Part shown: one piece after another, positions 1-5,693 of the stretch
Position numbering within the stretch: the first letter of the stretch is position 1
How the letters are laid out: each line of letters begins with the position of its first letter
From: Nitrospirota bacterium
GTDB taxonomy: Bacteria > Nitrospirota > Thermodesulfovibrionia > Thermodesulfovibrionales > Magnetobacteriaceae
Direction of reading: 5' to 3'
Length of the DNA stretch: 6,639 nt
Assembly (NCBI GenBank): GCA_015233485.1
Contig: JADFXO010000214.1
Span: forward strand, 1 to 6,639
Position numbers and translations under genes: made by a program
Notes under the pieces: model-generated
What the model was told of the DNA's origin: nothing
The model's database searches: none
The model's input: only the letters and a program-made list of their open reading frames with translations

Positions 1-97
1 ATTGCACATTTAGGGGAAAACCGTCATAGAAACCCAGCATAGCGGTTTTTATTCGTTGGAACATCTCTACTACTCGTTAAAATTCCGCCTGTGTAAC

Positions 98-134
98 ACT
101 GGACAAAATGATTCATTTTGTCCAGTTGTCCAGT
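98..134. repeat. Hairpin plus tandem 8-bp repeat (three copies of ACTGGACA)
   Basis: Positions 98-126 form a perfect inverted repeat: a 13-bp stem around the 3-base loop ATT at 111-113. The right arm ends in TGTCCAGT (119-126), and the same 8 bases follow at once at 127-134. The unit therefore occurs three times, once inverted and twice in tandem. It lies 23 bases beyond the stop of the minus-strand DUF1566 fragment, where a terminator could sit, but there is no T-run after the stem on either strand, so a classic intrinsic terminator is unlikely. It could be a protein-binding site or the remnant of IS ends. The rest of 1-156 shows no gene; a weak AAAACCG/CGGTTTT pair (17-23 and 43-49) is the only other structure. 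Confidence 0.6.
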
Positions 135-156
135 ATTGGGTAAAACCGCCAAACTA

Positions 157-414
157 TCAAATACCTTGCTGTCTGCCTCGCACGGGCCACACGTAGCAGC
201 CTTCAGACATGTTGCCGTGGATCACGAATCCATCGCACATATCGATGATATAGAGTAGAGAGACAACGCCAGCGGCGGTGAAAGACGACCAATACCAACT
301 AGACTGAACTCTAATAAATCCATTTCTAACCAACCATTCACAGTATGGCTTTTTGCCCCCCACAGTAAGGCTTACAAGCTCTTTTTCGCTTGGCAGTCGC
401 CAAGCGTTATAATC
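157..414 (-). pseudogene. DUF1566 (Lcl/Fib_succ_major-type) protein, C-terminal fragment truncated by IS630
   Basis: Read on the minus strand from 414 to the TGA at 157-159, the frame encodes DYNAWRLPSEKELVSL, then a YWSS motif, IDMCDG and a YVWPVRGR end. The order WRLPs.kEL - YWSS - DG - V.PVRG is the signature of the DUF1566/Lcl C-terminal domain found in many secreted or surface proteins of unknown function. The frame is open up to the IS630 border, and the usual conserved C...L..GY part before WRLP is missing, as are any signal peptide and earlier repeats. A GTG at 361-363 could open a 68-residue peptide, but that would start after WRLP and is not a plausible native start. Across the IS the frame does not continue into recognisable DUF1566 sequence. 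It is most likely a non-functional C-terminal remnant; family assignment is fairly secure by motif only. Confidence 0.75.
387..406. repeat. 8-bp perfect hairpin beside the IS630 insertion point
   Basis: CGCTTGGC, a 4-base loop AGTC, and GCCAAGCG form a perfect stem ending eight bases from the conserved CTAG at the IS border. It lies inside the codons for the AWRLPSE motif of the DUF1566 fragment, so it may be a by-product of coding sequence. No T-run follows on the minus strand, so it is not a terminator for that gene. Confidence 0.45.
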
Positions 415-1496
415 TAGTGTACTGTTACAGTAACGGCTTTACAATGAGAAACCTTTTCTAAAATTTCCTCGACTTTTTTTGTCCACACGAAAGGTTTAGG
501 GGCTTCGTTATTCAGCCGTATGAACTCCTCAATGCTATTGATCAAGTCCGGCACACTTTTGAAAACTCCTCTGCGAATACGCTTGCGGGTGAGTTCCGCA
601 AACCATCGCTCTACCAGATTCAGCCAGGAAGAGCTTGTCGGCGTAAAATGCAAATGGAATCTTTTATGCTTGGCAAGCCATTTTTTCACATTAGGGTGAT
701 TATGCGTGCCATAGTTGTCAAGAATCAAATGCAGGTCGAGTTCCTTCGATGTTTCGCGGTTTACCTTTCGCAGAAACTTCAGAAACTCCTCATTGCGATG
801 TCGGGGATAACATGTGCCGATCACCTTGCCCTCTGCCACGTTGAGTGCGGCAAACAAACAGGTGGTTCCATTACGTTTATAGTCATGTGTCATTGTCCCA
901 CAACGACCTTTCTTTAGAGGCAATCCAGGTTGGGTGCGATCTAACGCCTGTATTTGCGACTTCTCGTCCACGCAAAGCACAATGCCTTTTTCCGGCGGGT
1001 TGAGGTAGACGCCGACCACATCCGTCAACTTCTCTACAAACCGTTTATCATTCGACAACTTAAAAGAATCGATCCGGTGCGGTTGCAAACCGTGTGCATC
1101 CCATATGCGTGCTACGGTGGCGTTGCTCACACCCTGCGCCTTTGCCATCATTCTCGTCGACCAGTGCGTTGCGTCCTTCGGGGTAGTGTGCAGCGTAGCT
1201 TCCACGATCTGCTTTACTTTCTCCGCATCAAGCCGCCTGTAACTCAGACCGTGCGACGCATCCTCAGAAATTCCCAGAACACCTTTTTGGAGAAATCGTT
1301 CCCGCCAAAGCACAACGGTTGGCCGGGATGTTCCGATTCGTTTTGCAATGCTGTTATTGGACAAACCATCCGCCGCAAGCAGGCATATCTTTGCCCGGAA
1401 GACCATGCGTTGCGGCGTAAGCCTCCCCCTTTTCCAATCTTCCAATGTCTTCCTTTGTTCTTCCGTCATCTGTAATGGGCTCGCTGGTTTCCACAT
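414..1496 (-). CDS. IS630-family DDE transposase, intact
   Basis: This 360-residue protein cuts and joins the element ends at TA targets. The N-terminal third is a helix-turn-helix region: residues 31-75, including the segment GLSNNSIAKRIGTSRPTV, are homeodomain/Tc1-like, and a second winged-helix-like part lies near 106-135. The catalytic DDE_3 core shows D177 (LCVDEKSQIQ), D260 (LILDNYGTH) and E296 (WLNLVERWF), with 35 residues between the last two, typical of IS630. Length is normal and no frameshift is seen. The last codons (VTVH) lie in the terminal repeat, and the stop TAG at 414-416 is made from the TA target plus one flanking base. The start is ATG at 1494-1496, with no clear ribosome site; an in-frame ATG ten codons in (1467-1469) is an alternative that would leave a leader of normal length after the promoter. 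Confidence 0.95.
   Translation of the reverse strand: MWKPASPLQMTEEQRKTLEDWKRGRLTPQRMVFRAKICLLAADGLSNNSIAKRIGTSRPTVVLWRERFLQKGVLGISEDASHGLSYRRLDAEKVKQIVEATLHTTPKDATHWSTRMMAKAQGVSNATVARIWDAHGLQPHRIDSFKLSNDKRFVEKLTDVVGVYLNPPEKGIVLCVDEKSQIQALDRTQPGLPLKKGRCGTMTHDYKRNGTTCLFAALNVAEGKVIGTCYPRHRNEEFLKFLRKVNRETSKELDLHLILDNYGTHNHPNVKKWLAKHKRFHLHFTPTSSSWLNLVERWFAELTRKRIRRGVFKSVPDLINSIEEFIRLNNEAPKPFVWTKKVEEILEKVSHCKAVTVTVH
417..445. repeat. IS630 terminal inverted repeat, left
   Basis: This 29-bp end repeat pairs with 1525-1553, with four mismatches at repeat positions 14 and 18-20. It also encodes the last residues of the transposase, and 420-432 (TACTGTTACAGTA) is itself a palindrome, which the right end carries only imperfectly. 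Confidence 0.9.
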
Positions 1497-1503
1497 ACCG
1501 CTG

Positions 1504-1532
1504 ATTATACCATAACCCTAAACTATTGTAAA
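1504..1532 (-). promoter_or_regulatory. Sigma-70-type promoter of the IS630 transposase
   Basis: On the minus strand there is TTTACA (1532-1527), a 17-bp spacer and a perfect TATAAT (1509-1504) preceded by TGG, giving an extended -10. The -35 lies in the terminal repeat. The predicted transcription start would fall at about 1497, right next to the ATG at 1496, implying a leaderless message for that start or use of the internal ATG at 1469. Confidence 0.7.
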
Positions 1533-1553
1533 GATATTATTGTAACAGTACAC
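1525..1553. repeat. IS630 terminal inverted repeat, right
   Basis: This is the reverse complement of 417-445 at 25 of 29 positions. Its inner TTTACA (minus strand, 1532-1527) doubles as the -35 box of the transposase promoter. It is followed by TA (1554-1555) and then by the V4R fragment. Confidence 0.9.
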
Positions 1554-1555
1554 TA

Positions 1556-2005
1556 GGTAATACCACTCGGTTAGAGGTTTATCGGCTGATGCAGTTTGCG
1601 TTTCGCGACGTGATAGAGCGGCACATGGGCACAGAGGCGACTGATAAAATTTTCTATGAAGCTGGAGCCCTTGCAGGAAAAGAGTTCTATACTCACATGC
1701 TGACCCCAACAACAGACCTTAATGAGTTTGTACGCCAATTACAGAAGGTTTTGAAAGACCTCGGTATAGGCATATTGCGTGTTGAGAAGGCTGACATGGA
1801 AAAAGGTGAAATTATCGTAACCGTTTCTGAAGACTTGGATTGTTCTGGCCTTCCTGAAATTGATTATGAGATATGCATCTACGACGAGGGATTTATTTCA
1901 GCTCTATTGGAATGTTTCTCGGGGATAAAGTTCACGGTAAAAGAAGTTGACTGCTGGTGTACCGGCGACCGGACCTGCCGTTTTAACGCTAAGGCCGTGG
2001 TATAG
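1556..2005 (+). pseudogene. V4R-domain sensor protein, 5'-truncated at the IS630 border
   Basis: The frame is open from the IS border at 1556 and reads GNTTRLEVYRLMQFAFRDV, then FYEAGALAGKEF, ending with CWCTGDRTCRF. The NLG....VYRLMQ opening and the cysteine motif C-x-C-x-G-x3-C-x-F (C122, C124, C130 counted from the ATG at 1589) are typical of V4R (4-vinyl reductase) small-molecule/metal-sensing proteins. In this family some 15-20 residues usually precede the NLG motif, and these are missing or replaced by IS sequence. The ATG at 1589, inside the native YRLMQ segment, has AGAGG 11 bases upstream and could give a 138-residue product with the whole V4R core. It probably supplies ligand sensing to the diguanylate cyclase 3 bases downstream. 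It could still be expressed if the secondary start is used, so 'pseudogene' is cautious. Confidence 0.8.
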
Positions 2006-2008
2006 AGT

Positions 2009-2935
2009 GTGAGTTCCAAACCAGAAGATAGTATTACATTAGCTGAACTGTTAGTTAAAACGCTCCAGGAACTGCTCGCATCACGGATACCTCCTAAGAT
2101 ACCAGACGAGTTGACTAAGGTAAAAGGCTTTCAACAGCTTTACTCAACTTTAATAGAGATTCGTAGCGCAATAATGGCTTTTTCCACTGGTGATTTAAAT
2201 TATCGTGTAAGCAGCAAGGGTTATGTGCCTGGTGCGATTAAGTCATTACAGGCAGCGCTTCTCCATTTGACTTGGCAGACTAAAATGATAGCCTCTGGAG
2301 ATTTTACACAAAGAGTCGATTTCATGGGTGATTTCTCGGAGTCATTTAATAGCATGGTGAAACAACTGGAAGAGAATATGCGCAAGCTCAACATCTCCAA
2401 TTTACTACTGCAAGACTTTAACATTCAACTGGAACATGCGGCCCGTACGGACCCATTAACCGGTATCAACAATCGTGGATATTTCAGCGAATTATTAAAA
2501 CTGGAAATGGAGAGGATAACACGTTACGGGCACGCATGTACTGTTCTGATGCTTGATATTGACCATTTCAAGTCTATCAATGATACTTATGGACATGCTG
2601 CCGGGGATGAAGCTTTACGAACCCTGACAAGCATTATTCAAGAATGTGCCCGAAAAAATGATTTTTACGGAAGACTGGGCGGAGAGGAGTTTGCGATTAC
2701 ATTGCCGGAAACAGATATTCATGGTGCCGCTATAGTAGCTGAAAGGTTACGGGCAAATCTGGAAACAACGGTTATTAAATTTGACAGCCATGAATTATTT
2801 GTAACGGCCAGCATAGGAGTGAGTCAGTACCAGGCGGGAGATACAATGGAAACCTTACTACATCGAGCGGACCAAGCTATGTACGAGGCAAAGAAAAACG
2901 GTAGAAATAGAGTTTGTTTAAGTTCTGTCGGGTGA
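2009..2935 (+). CDS. Diguanylate cyclase with HAMP-like linker and GGDEF domain
   Basis: This 308-residue protein is likely cytoplasmic (no signal peptide or membrane helix seen) and makes cyclic-di-GMP from two GTP. Residues 50-125 hold two HAMP/linker-like repeats (TGDLNYRVSSKGY...LKSLQ-type, then ASGDFTQRVDFMGDFSESFN), followed by a short helical segment. The GGDEF domain occupies about 145-305: TDPLTGINNRGYF, the metal-binding D185 in LDIDHFKSIND, the active-site GGEEF at 224-228 and a DQAMYEAKKNGRN end. An RxxD inhibitory site (RKND, 215-218) lies five residues before GGEEF, so product inhibition is expected. The GTG start at 2009 is 3 bases after the V4R stop with only a weak AAGG upstream, suggesting translational coupling. 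The pair likely forms one sensor-output unit, with V4R as input and the HAMP-like part as transmitter. All catalytic residues look intact. Confidence 0.93.
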   Translation: MSSKPEDSITLAELLVKTLQELLASRIPPKIPDELTKVKGFQQLYSTLIEIRSAIMAFSTGDLNYRVSSKGYVPGAIKSLQAALLHLTWQTKMIASGDFTQRVDFMGDFSESFNSMVKQLEENMRKLNISNLLLQDFNIQLEHAARTDPLTGINNRGYFSELLKLEMERITRYGHACTVLMLDIDHFKSINDTYGHAAGDEALRTLTSIIQECARKNDFYGRLGGEEFAITLPETDIHGAAIVAERLRANLETTVIKFDSHELFVTASIGVSQYQAGDTMETLLHRADQAMYEAKKNGRNRVCLSSVG

Positions 2936-2972
2936 AATATACATCTTCATTGCCACGCTATCTTTCTCTATT

Positions 2973-3440
2973 TTATGTTCTACCTCTCAACAAGGATATA
3001 TACTCAGCTATAGAATCCTCTTGTTCCTGAGATTCAACGGCCTTATGACAGTAAATCTTTCTTACATGGTCAATAACGCTGTCAGTATGGCCCATTCTCG
3101 CTATCAGGCATGACAATACATATCCGGTTCTTCCGTGTCCACCGATGCAAAATATCCCGATTTTCTTGTTATCGTTTATATGCATCAAAAGCGTTTCAAT
3201 AAATTCCTGCAACTCCTCAATCGGTAAAGCGCCCCTATCTTCGATAAAGCGGTGAATTACTTCTCCACGAAATCCCCACTCATCAACTTCCGATGGCAGT
3301 GTATCCAGTGGTACAAGTATATCCACATCATGTACCGTTATCATTTTCTCTACAGAATAGTAGGAACCGGCAATCACGTTAGGAAGAACGTTAAGTGGAT
3401 CCTCTTCTCGGTCTATGTGACAAATAGTTTTCAATTCCAC
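2973..3440 (-). CDS. Small CX5R tyrosine/dual-specificity phosphatase-like protein
   Basis: This 155-residue soluble protein has the phosphatase loop CIGGHGRTG, giving nucleophile C98 and phosphate-binding R104 in the CX5R spacing, followed by the usual hydrophobic helix (YVLSCLIARMG). The residue before the cysteine is F rather than the common H. Acidic residues in VPLDTLPSEVDEW (D46, D53) are candidates for the general acid. The expected role is to remove phosphate from tyrosine or other phospho-substrates; the substrate is unknown. The start is GTG at 3438-3440, directly after an in-frame TAG, with no clear ribosome site. Translation may depend on coupling with the DUF2779 gene, whose stop is 18 bases upstream on the same strand. 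It converges on the GGDEF gene with a 37-base gap that shows no clear terminator. Its upstream promoter was probably lost with the 5' part of the DUF2779 gene. Confidence 0.8.
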   Translation of the reverse strand: MELKTICHIDREEDPLNVLPNVIAGSYYSVEKMITVHDVDILVPLDTLPSEVDEWGFRGEVIHRFIEDRGALPIEELQEFIETLLMHINDNKKIGIFCIGGHGRTGYVLSCLIARMGHTDSVIDHVRKIYCHKAVESQEQEDSIAEYISLLRGRT

Positions 3441-3458
3441 CTACAAAAAGGTATATAT

Positions 3459-4228
3459 TTAACGGTACGTATCGCTCATAATTGTAGCATTTTCACACAG
3501 AGACTTCAACTCCTCCACAATACGTACCATTCCGAGAGTATCAAGTTCACAGTAATCCAATAAATCCCTCCGAATCTGCTCTATTTCCTCAGCATCGTCT
3601 AACTCCTGCATCCGAAAGAAGGCGCTCATCGCCATATTACCGTTGCCGATTTCTAAACCTGAATAACCCATATTCGGTAATAGCGCCGGTAAGACGAATT
3701 TCATGGAGTAAGACCCGTTCATAGTCCAGTAATATACATCCTTATTTTTGAAAGGTAACATCAAATCGACGATGCTATCTATTATGGCTTGTAATTCTTG
3801 CTCATATTCAGGAAACCATGCAATACAGCTCTTTAAAACGCCTATTTCAAACACTTTATTATAGGTTACGGTACATGAGTTCGCTGGTATGGCCGCGATT
3901 AAGGCTTCCACTAGTTGGCGACGGCTATCGATACCAGGTTCAGCCAAAAACTCTAAATGAACAGGTTCAGCTCCTTCTAGGGGAATGACATGTAAAGAAA
4001 ATTGGAAAGGAATCTGTTGATATGGGCGGCAGCCGGTGTAGAAAGGTATCGGATGATTGAACGTCTCGAAATCCAGATAGACCAAAGGGTAGTATAAAGT
4101 CTTAAGAAACATCCTTACAGCACCGTAATCTATAGAGTTTTCTTGGTTTAACGTAGCTGTAACCTGTATTTGCTGATTTATTGGAAGAGATTCAACCTCT
4201 ATATCCTCAAAGCGTATAATACCCCTAC
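3459..4228 (-). pseudogene. DUF2779 (DEDD nuclease-like) protein, C-terminal part, truncated by IS4
   Basis: The frame is open from the IS4 border to the stop at 3459. From the ATG at 4110-4112 it gives 217 residues: YLDFETFNHPIP (D14, E16), RPYQQIPFQFSLH, TYNKVFEIGVL (N85, E89), DLMLPF, GSYSMKFVLPALLP and DYCELDTLGM (Y187-x3-D191). This order is that of DUF2779, which resembles a DEDDy-type exonuclease fold; activity is an inference. Upstream of the ATG the same frame continues for 44 codons to the IS (IIRFEDIEVESLPINQQIQ...), which matches the linker usually found before the nuclease part, so the ATG is internal. Full-length family members are about 450-500 residues with a separate N-terminal domain, so roughly half is missing. 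Nothing resembling that half lies beyond the IS. Readthrough from the co-directed IS4 gene could still transcribe it. Confidence 0.82.
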
Positions 4229-4249
4229 GGTCAATGTCATTAACTTAAG
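4229..4249. repeat. IS4 terminal inverted repeat, left
   Basis: It is perfectly complementary to 5673-5693 over 21 bases. It includes the transposase stop codon and, read outward, the sequence ATTGACC, which resembles a -35 box. Confidence 0.9.
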
Positions 4250-5558
4250 AAACCTGTTTGTAGCATGTTGCAAACCTCCGATACCCCATACGTTTTTTCC
4301 TGGGATAGCGCCTTCCTTTTCGTATTGGTTCAATTGCTTTTAAAAAGACATCCATCAACTGAGTCAATAAAGAAAAAGGGTTTTCTACTTTAAAGAGCAA
4401 AACAACAGTATCTTTCATTTTTGATAGTGCCTGAGTCATATTGATCTGATAAGGATGTTTTCTTTCCTGGTATCCGGTTTTTATCTCTTCATCAGCGGGG
4501 TGGGTAAGCGTAATAGTGAGATTCAACGCAAAGACCTTTGCATAAAAGTCCTGATATACTGAATCAACCGATTTACCCGACCAGTTTTCAAATTGCAGTC
4601 GGTTTTTTGCGGTTTTATACGTTTCTTCAATGCCCCATCTGAGCCCATAGAGTTCCTTAAAGACCCCATGGGGATACTCCTGACAATCCACCAGGGATGT
4701 AATCAGCACTTCCGTTTCCCCCGTATCAAGCACAATACGGAGTAGACGAACCTCTATCGGTTCTATTGGCAACCCCATTTCCCGGCATTGCTTCAACGCT
4801 TGTGCTCCAGGCTTCAGAGAGACAATATATTCTTCTAACCCCGTGGCAATAAAATCATCGACTACATGCCAGACACCTTTGTTTATCCGGGCACAAAAGT
4901 GCGCTCCACGGCTACGAACTTTTGAAAAAAGCCAAAATGCCGGATACCCACGATCAAACAGCACCAGGTCGTTTGTTCCCATATATGGCATGTGCTCCAT
5001 TGCAAGCAGCCGTTCACCGATGCTTTTGGGCTTAATTGCGGCGTCAACGATAAAATCGTTTAGTACATCGGTCATCATCGAAATTCTCGCAACCGGACAG
5101 GGTTGTCCATCAGCCGGATGCCATACCCCAAAATGTTCGGCCACCTCCGCTGTCCTGGGAACCTGCAATGTGCTACCATCAACCGCAAGAAGACGAAACC
5201 CCTTCCACTTCCTTTTGAATATATGACGATACACATAGGTTTCCATGTCTCGTGTCAATTCCTGAAACGCACCATACTTCAATTTCTTTCTCGCGTTGCA
5301 TAATGCACTTTTCGTTACTTCTCTTACTGCTGTATCAGCTTGGTTCAAAACTTTGAAAAAGTTATCCAATTCGTCTTGTAAAGATCCCTTCACCAGGTTT
5401 ATAAGAAAAAGTAATAACGTGTGGAATGGCAACTTCCTGTTACGTTTAAAATCTTTGTCTTTACTACGATGTTTGCTAACAAATTCATCGGAAAGTATTT
5501 TTTCTCTAAGAATACCTATCAATCTGGTACAACTTTTGAGAAGCACTTTCCATGCCAA
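4245..5558 (-). CDS. IS4-family DDE transposase
   Basis: The 437 residues from the TTG at 5556-5558 show the IS4 catalytic triad: D127 (LLAVDGSTLQVP), D202 (LVLFDRGYPAF) and E311 in the family signature Y304-x2-R307-x3-E311-x6-K318 (LYGLRWGIEETYKTAKNRL). The long insertion between the second D and E (about 203-303) is the usual beta-strand region of this family. The N-terminal 40 residues are basic (KHRSKDKDFKRNRK), suiting end binding. The stop TAA (4245-4247) lies in the terminal repeat. The start is odd: an in-frame TAA sits two codons before the TTG, while a strong GAGGAG site (5587-5582) with ideal spacing points to an ATG at 5574 in another frame. Removing one base from the AAAA run (5560-5563) would join them as MTELKLAWKVLL. 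It is probably frameshifted at the N-terminus or expressed weakly from TTG. Confidence 0.92.
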   Translation of the reverse strand: MAWKVLLKSCTRLIGILREKILSDEFVSKHRSKDKDFKRNRKLPFHTLLLFLINLVKGSLQDELDNFFKVLNQADTAVREVTKSALCNARKKLKYGAFQELTRDMETYVYRHIFKRKWKGFRLLAVDGSTLQVPRTAEVAEHFGVWHPADGQPCPVARISMMTDVLNDFIVDAAIKPKSIGERLLAMEHMPYMGTNDLVLFDRGYPAFWLFSKVRSRGAHFCARINKGVWHVVDDFIATGLEEYIVSLKPGAQALKQCREMGLPIEPIEVRLLRIVLDTGETEVLITSLVDCQEYPHGVFKELYGLRWGIEETYKTAKNRLQFENWSGKSVDSVYQDFYAKVFALNLTITLTHPADEEIKTGYQERKHPYQINMTQALSKMKDTVVLLFKVENPFSLLTQLMDVFLKAIEPIRKGRRYPRKKRMGYRRFATCYKQVS

Positions 5559-5571
5559 CTTTTAGCTCTGT

Positions 5572-5587
5572 CATGTTATTTCTCCTC
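5572..5587 (-). promoter_or_regulatory. Strong ribosome binding site and out-of-frame ATG before the IS4 transposase
   Basis: GAGGAG (5587-5582), 7 bases and ATG (5574-5572) make a textbook start. In this frame translation yields only 22 codons (MTELKVGMESAS..., stop at 5506-5508), overlapping the transposase in another frame. Either an indel in the following AAAA run broke the true start, or this is a short leader limiting transposase synthesis. Confidence 0.65.
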
Positions 5588-5623
5588 ATCTTTATAAAAT
5601 ATTCTTGCCATATGGACCGTTAT

Positions 5624-5653
5624 ATTATGCCATATTTTTGCTTTATTTATCAA
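5624..5653 (-). promoter_or_regulatory. Predicted promoter of the IS4 transposase
   Basis: On the minus strand there is TTGATA (5653-5648), an 18-bp AT-rich spacer and CATAAT (5629-5624) preceded by TGG as an extended -10. It gives a leader of about 45 bases before the GAGGAG ribosome site and the ATG at 5574. Box quality is good but unconfirmed. Confidence 0.6.
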
Positions 5654-5672
5654 CACTTTATACGCTCAAGCC

Positions 5673-5693
5673 CTTAAGTTAATGACATTGACC
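5673..5693. repeat. IS4 terminal inverted repeat, right
   Basis: It is the reverse complement of 4229-4249. Beyond it the sequence switches at once to the unrecognised plus-strand remnant, with no copy of the left flank. Confidence 0.9.

Larger units (their letters stand above)
417..1553 (-). mobile_element. Complete IS630-family insertion sequence, about 1137 bp
   Basis: The element is delimited by 29-bp terminal inverted repeats (417-445 and 1525-1553) matching at 25 of 29 positions and starting GTGTACTGTTACA. It is flanked by TA at 415-416 and 1554-1555, within a CTAG context on both sides. TA duplication is the known hallmark of the IS630/Tc1-mariner group, and IS630 itself is known to favour CTAG. 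It carries one transposase gene filling almost the whole element, with all DDE residues visible, so it could be active. Because every copy of such an element is bounded by TA, the duplication cannot prove that both flanks come from one insertion event, and the two flanking genes do not match. Confidence 0.93.
4229..5693 (-). mobile_element. Complete IS4-family insertion sequence, up to 1465 bp
   Basis: It is bounded by a perfect 21-bp inverted repeat (4229-4249 and 5673-5693) whose core is CAATGTCATTAACTTAAG; the element proper may begin at the CA (4232-5690). It contains a single DDE transposase on the minus strand. IS4-family elements normally leave a direct repeat of about 7-13 bp. Here the left flank ends CCCCTAC and the right flank begins TGAAGTTGG, and I see no duplication with either boundary choice. 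The left flank is a DUF2779 gene cut in its middle and the right flank is a different gene. The element therefore probably mediated a deletion or recombined with another copy after landing. Confidence 0.92.

Noticed and set aside
98..134. CRISPR array
   Set aside because: Only 8-bp units, no spacers of regular length, and no cas genes nearby.
387..406. Intrinsic terminator at the hairpin beside IS630
   Set aside because: The minus strand has A residues, not T residues, after the stem, and on the plus strand only TTATAAT follows; the stem also lies within conserved codons.
648..1475. Two plus-strand open frames inside the IS630 element
   Set aside because: They lie opposite the well-supported transposase frame, show no family motif and are its antisense shadows.
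1518..1712. Minus-strand open frame starting in the V4R gene and running into the IS630 end
   Set aside because: It overlaps the V4R coding sequence antisense, has no motif, and its part beyond the IS does not give a convincing DUF1566 continuation.
2936..2972. Bidirectional terminator between the convergent GGDEF and phosphatase genes
   Set aside because: The 37 bases hold T-rich stretches but no stable GC-rich stem that I can find.
4843..5565. Several plus-strand open frames across the IS4 transposase
   Set aside because: They are antisense to a transposase with a complete DDE signature and have no recognisable features.
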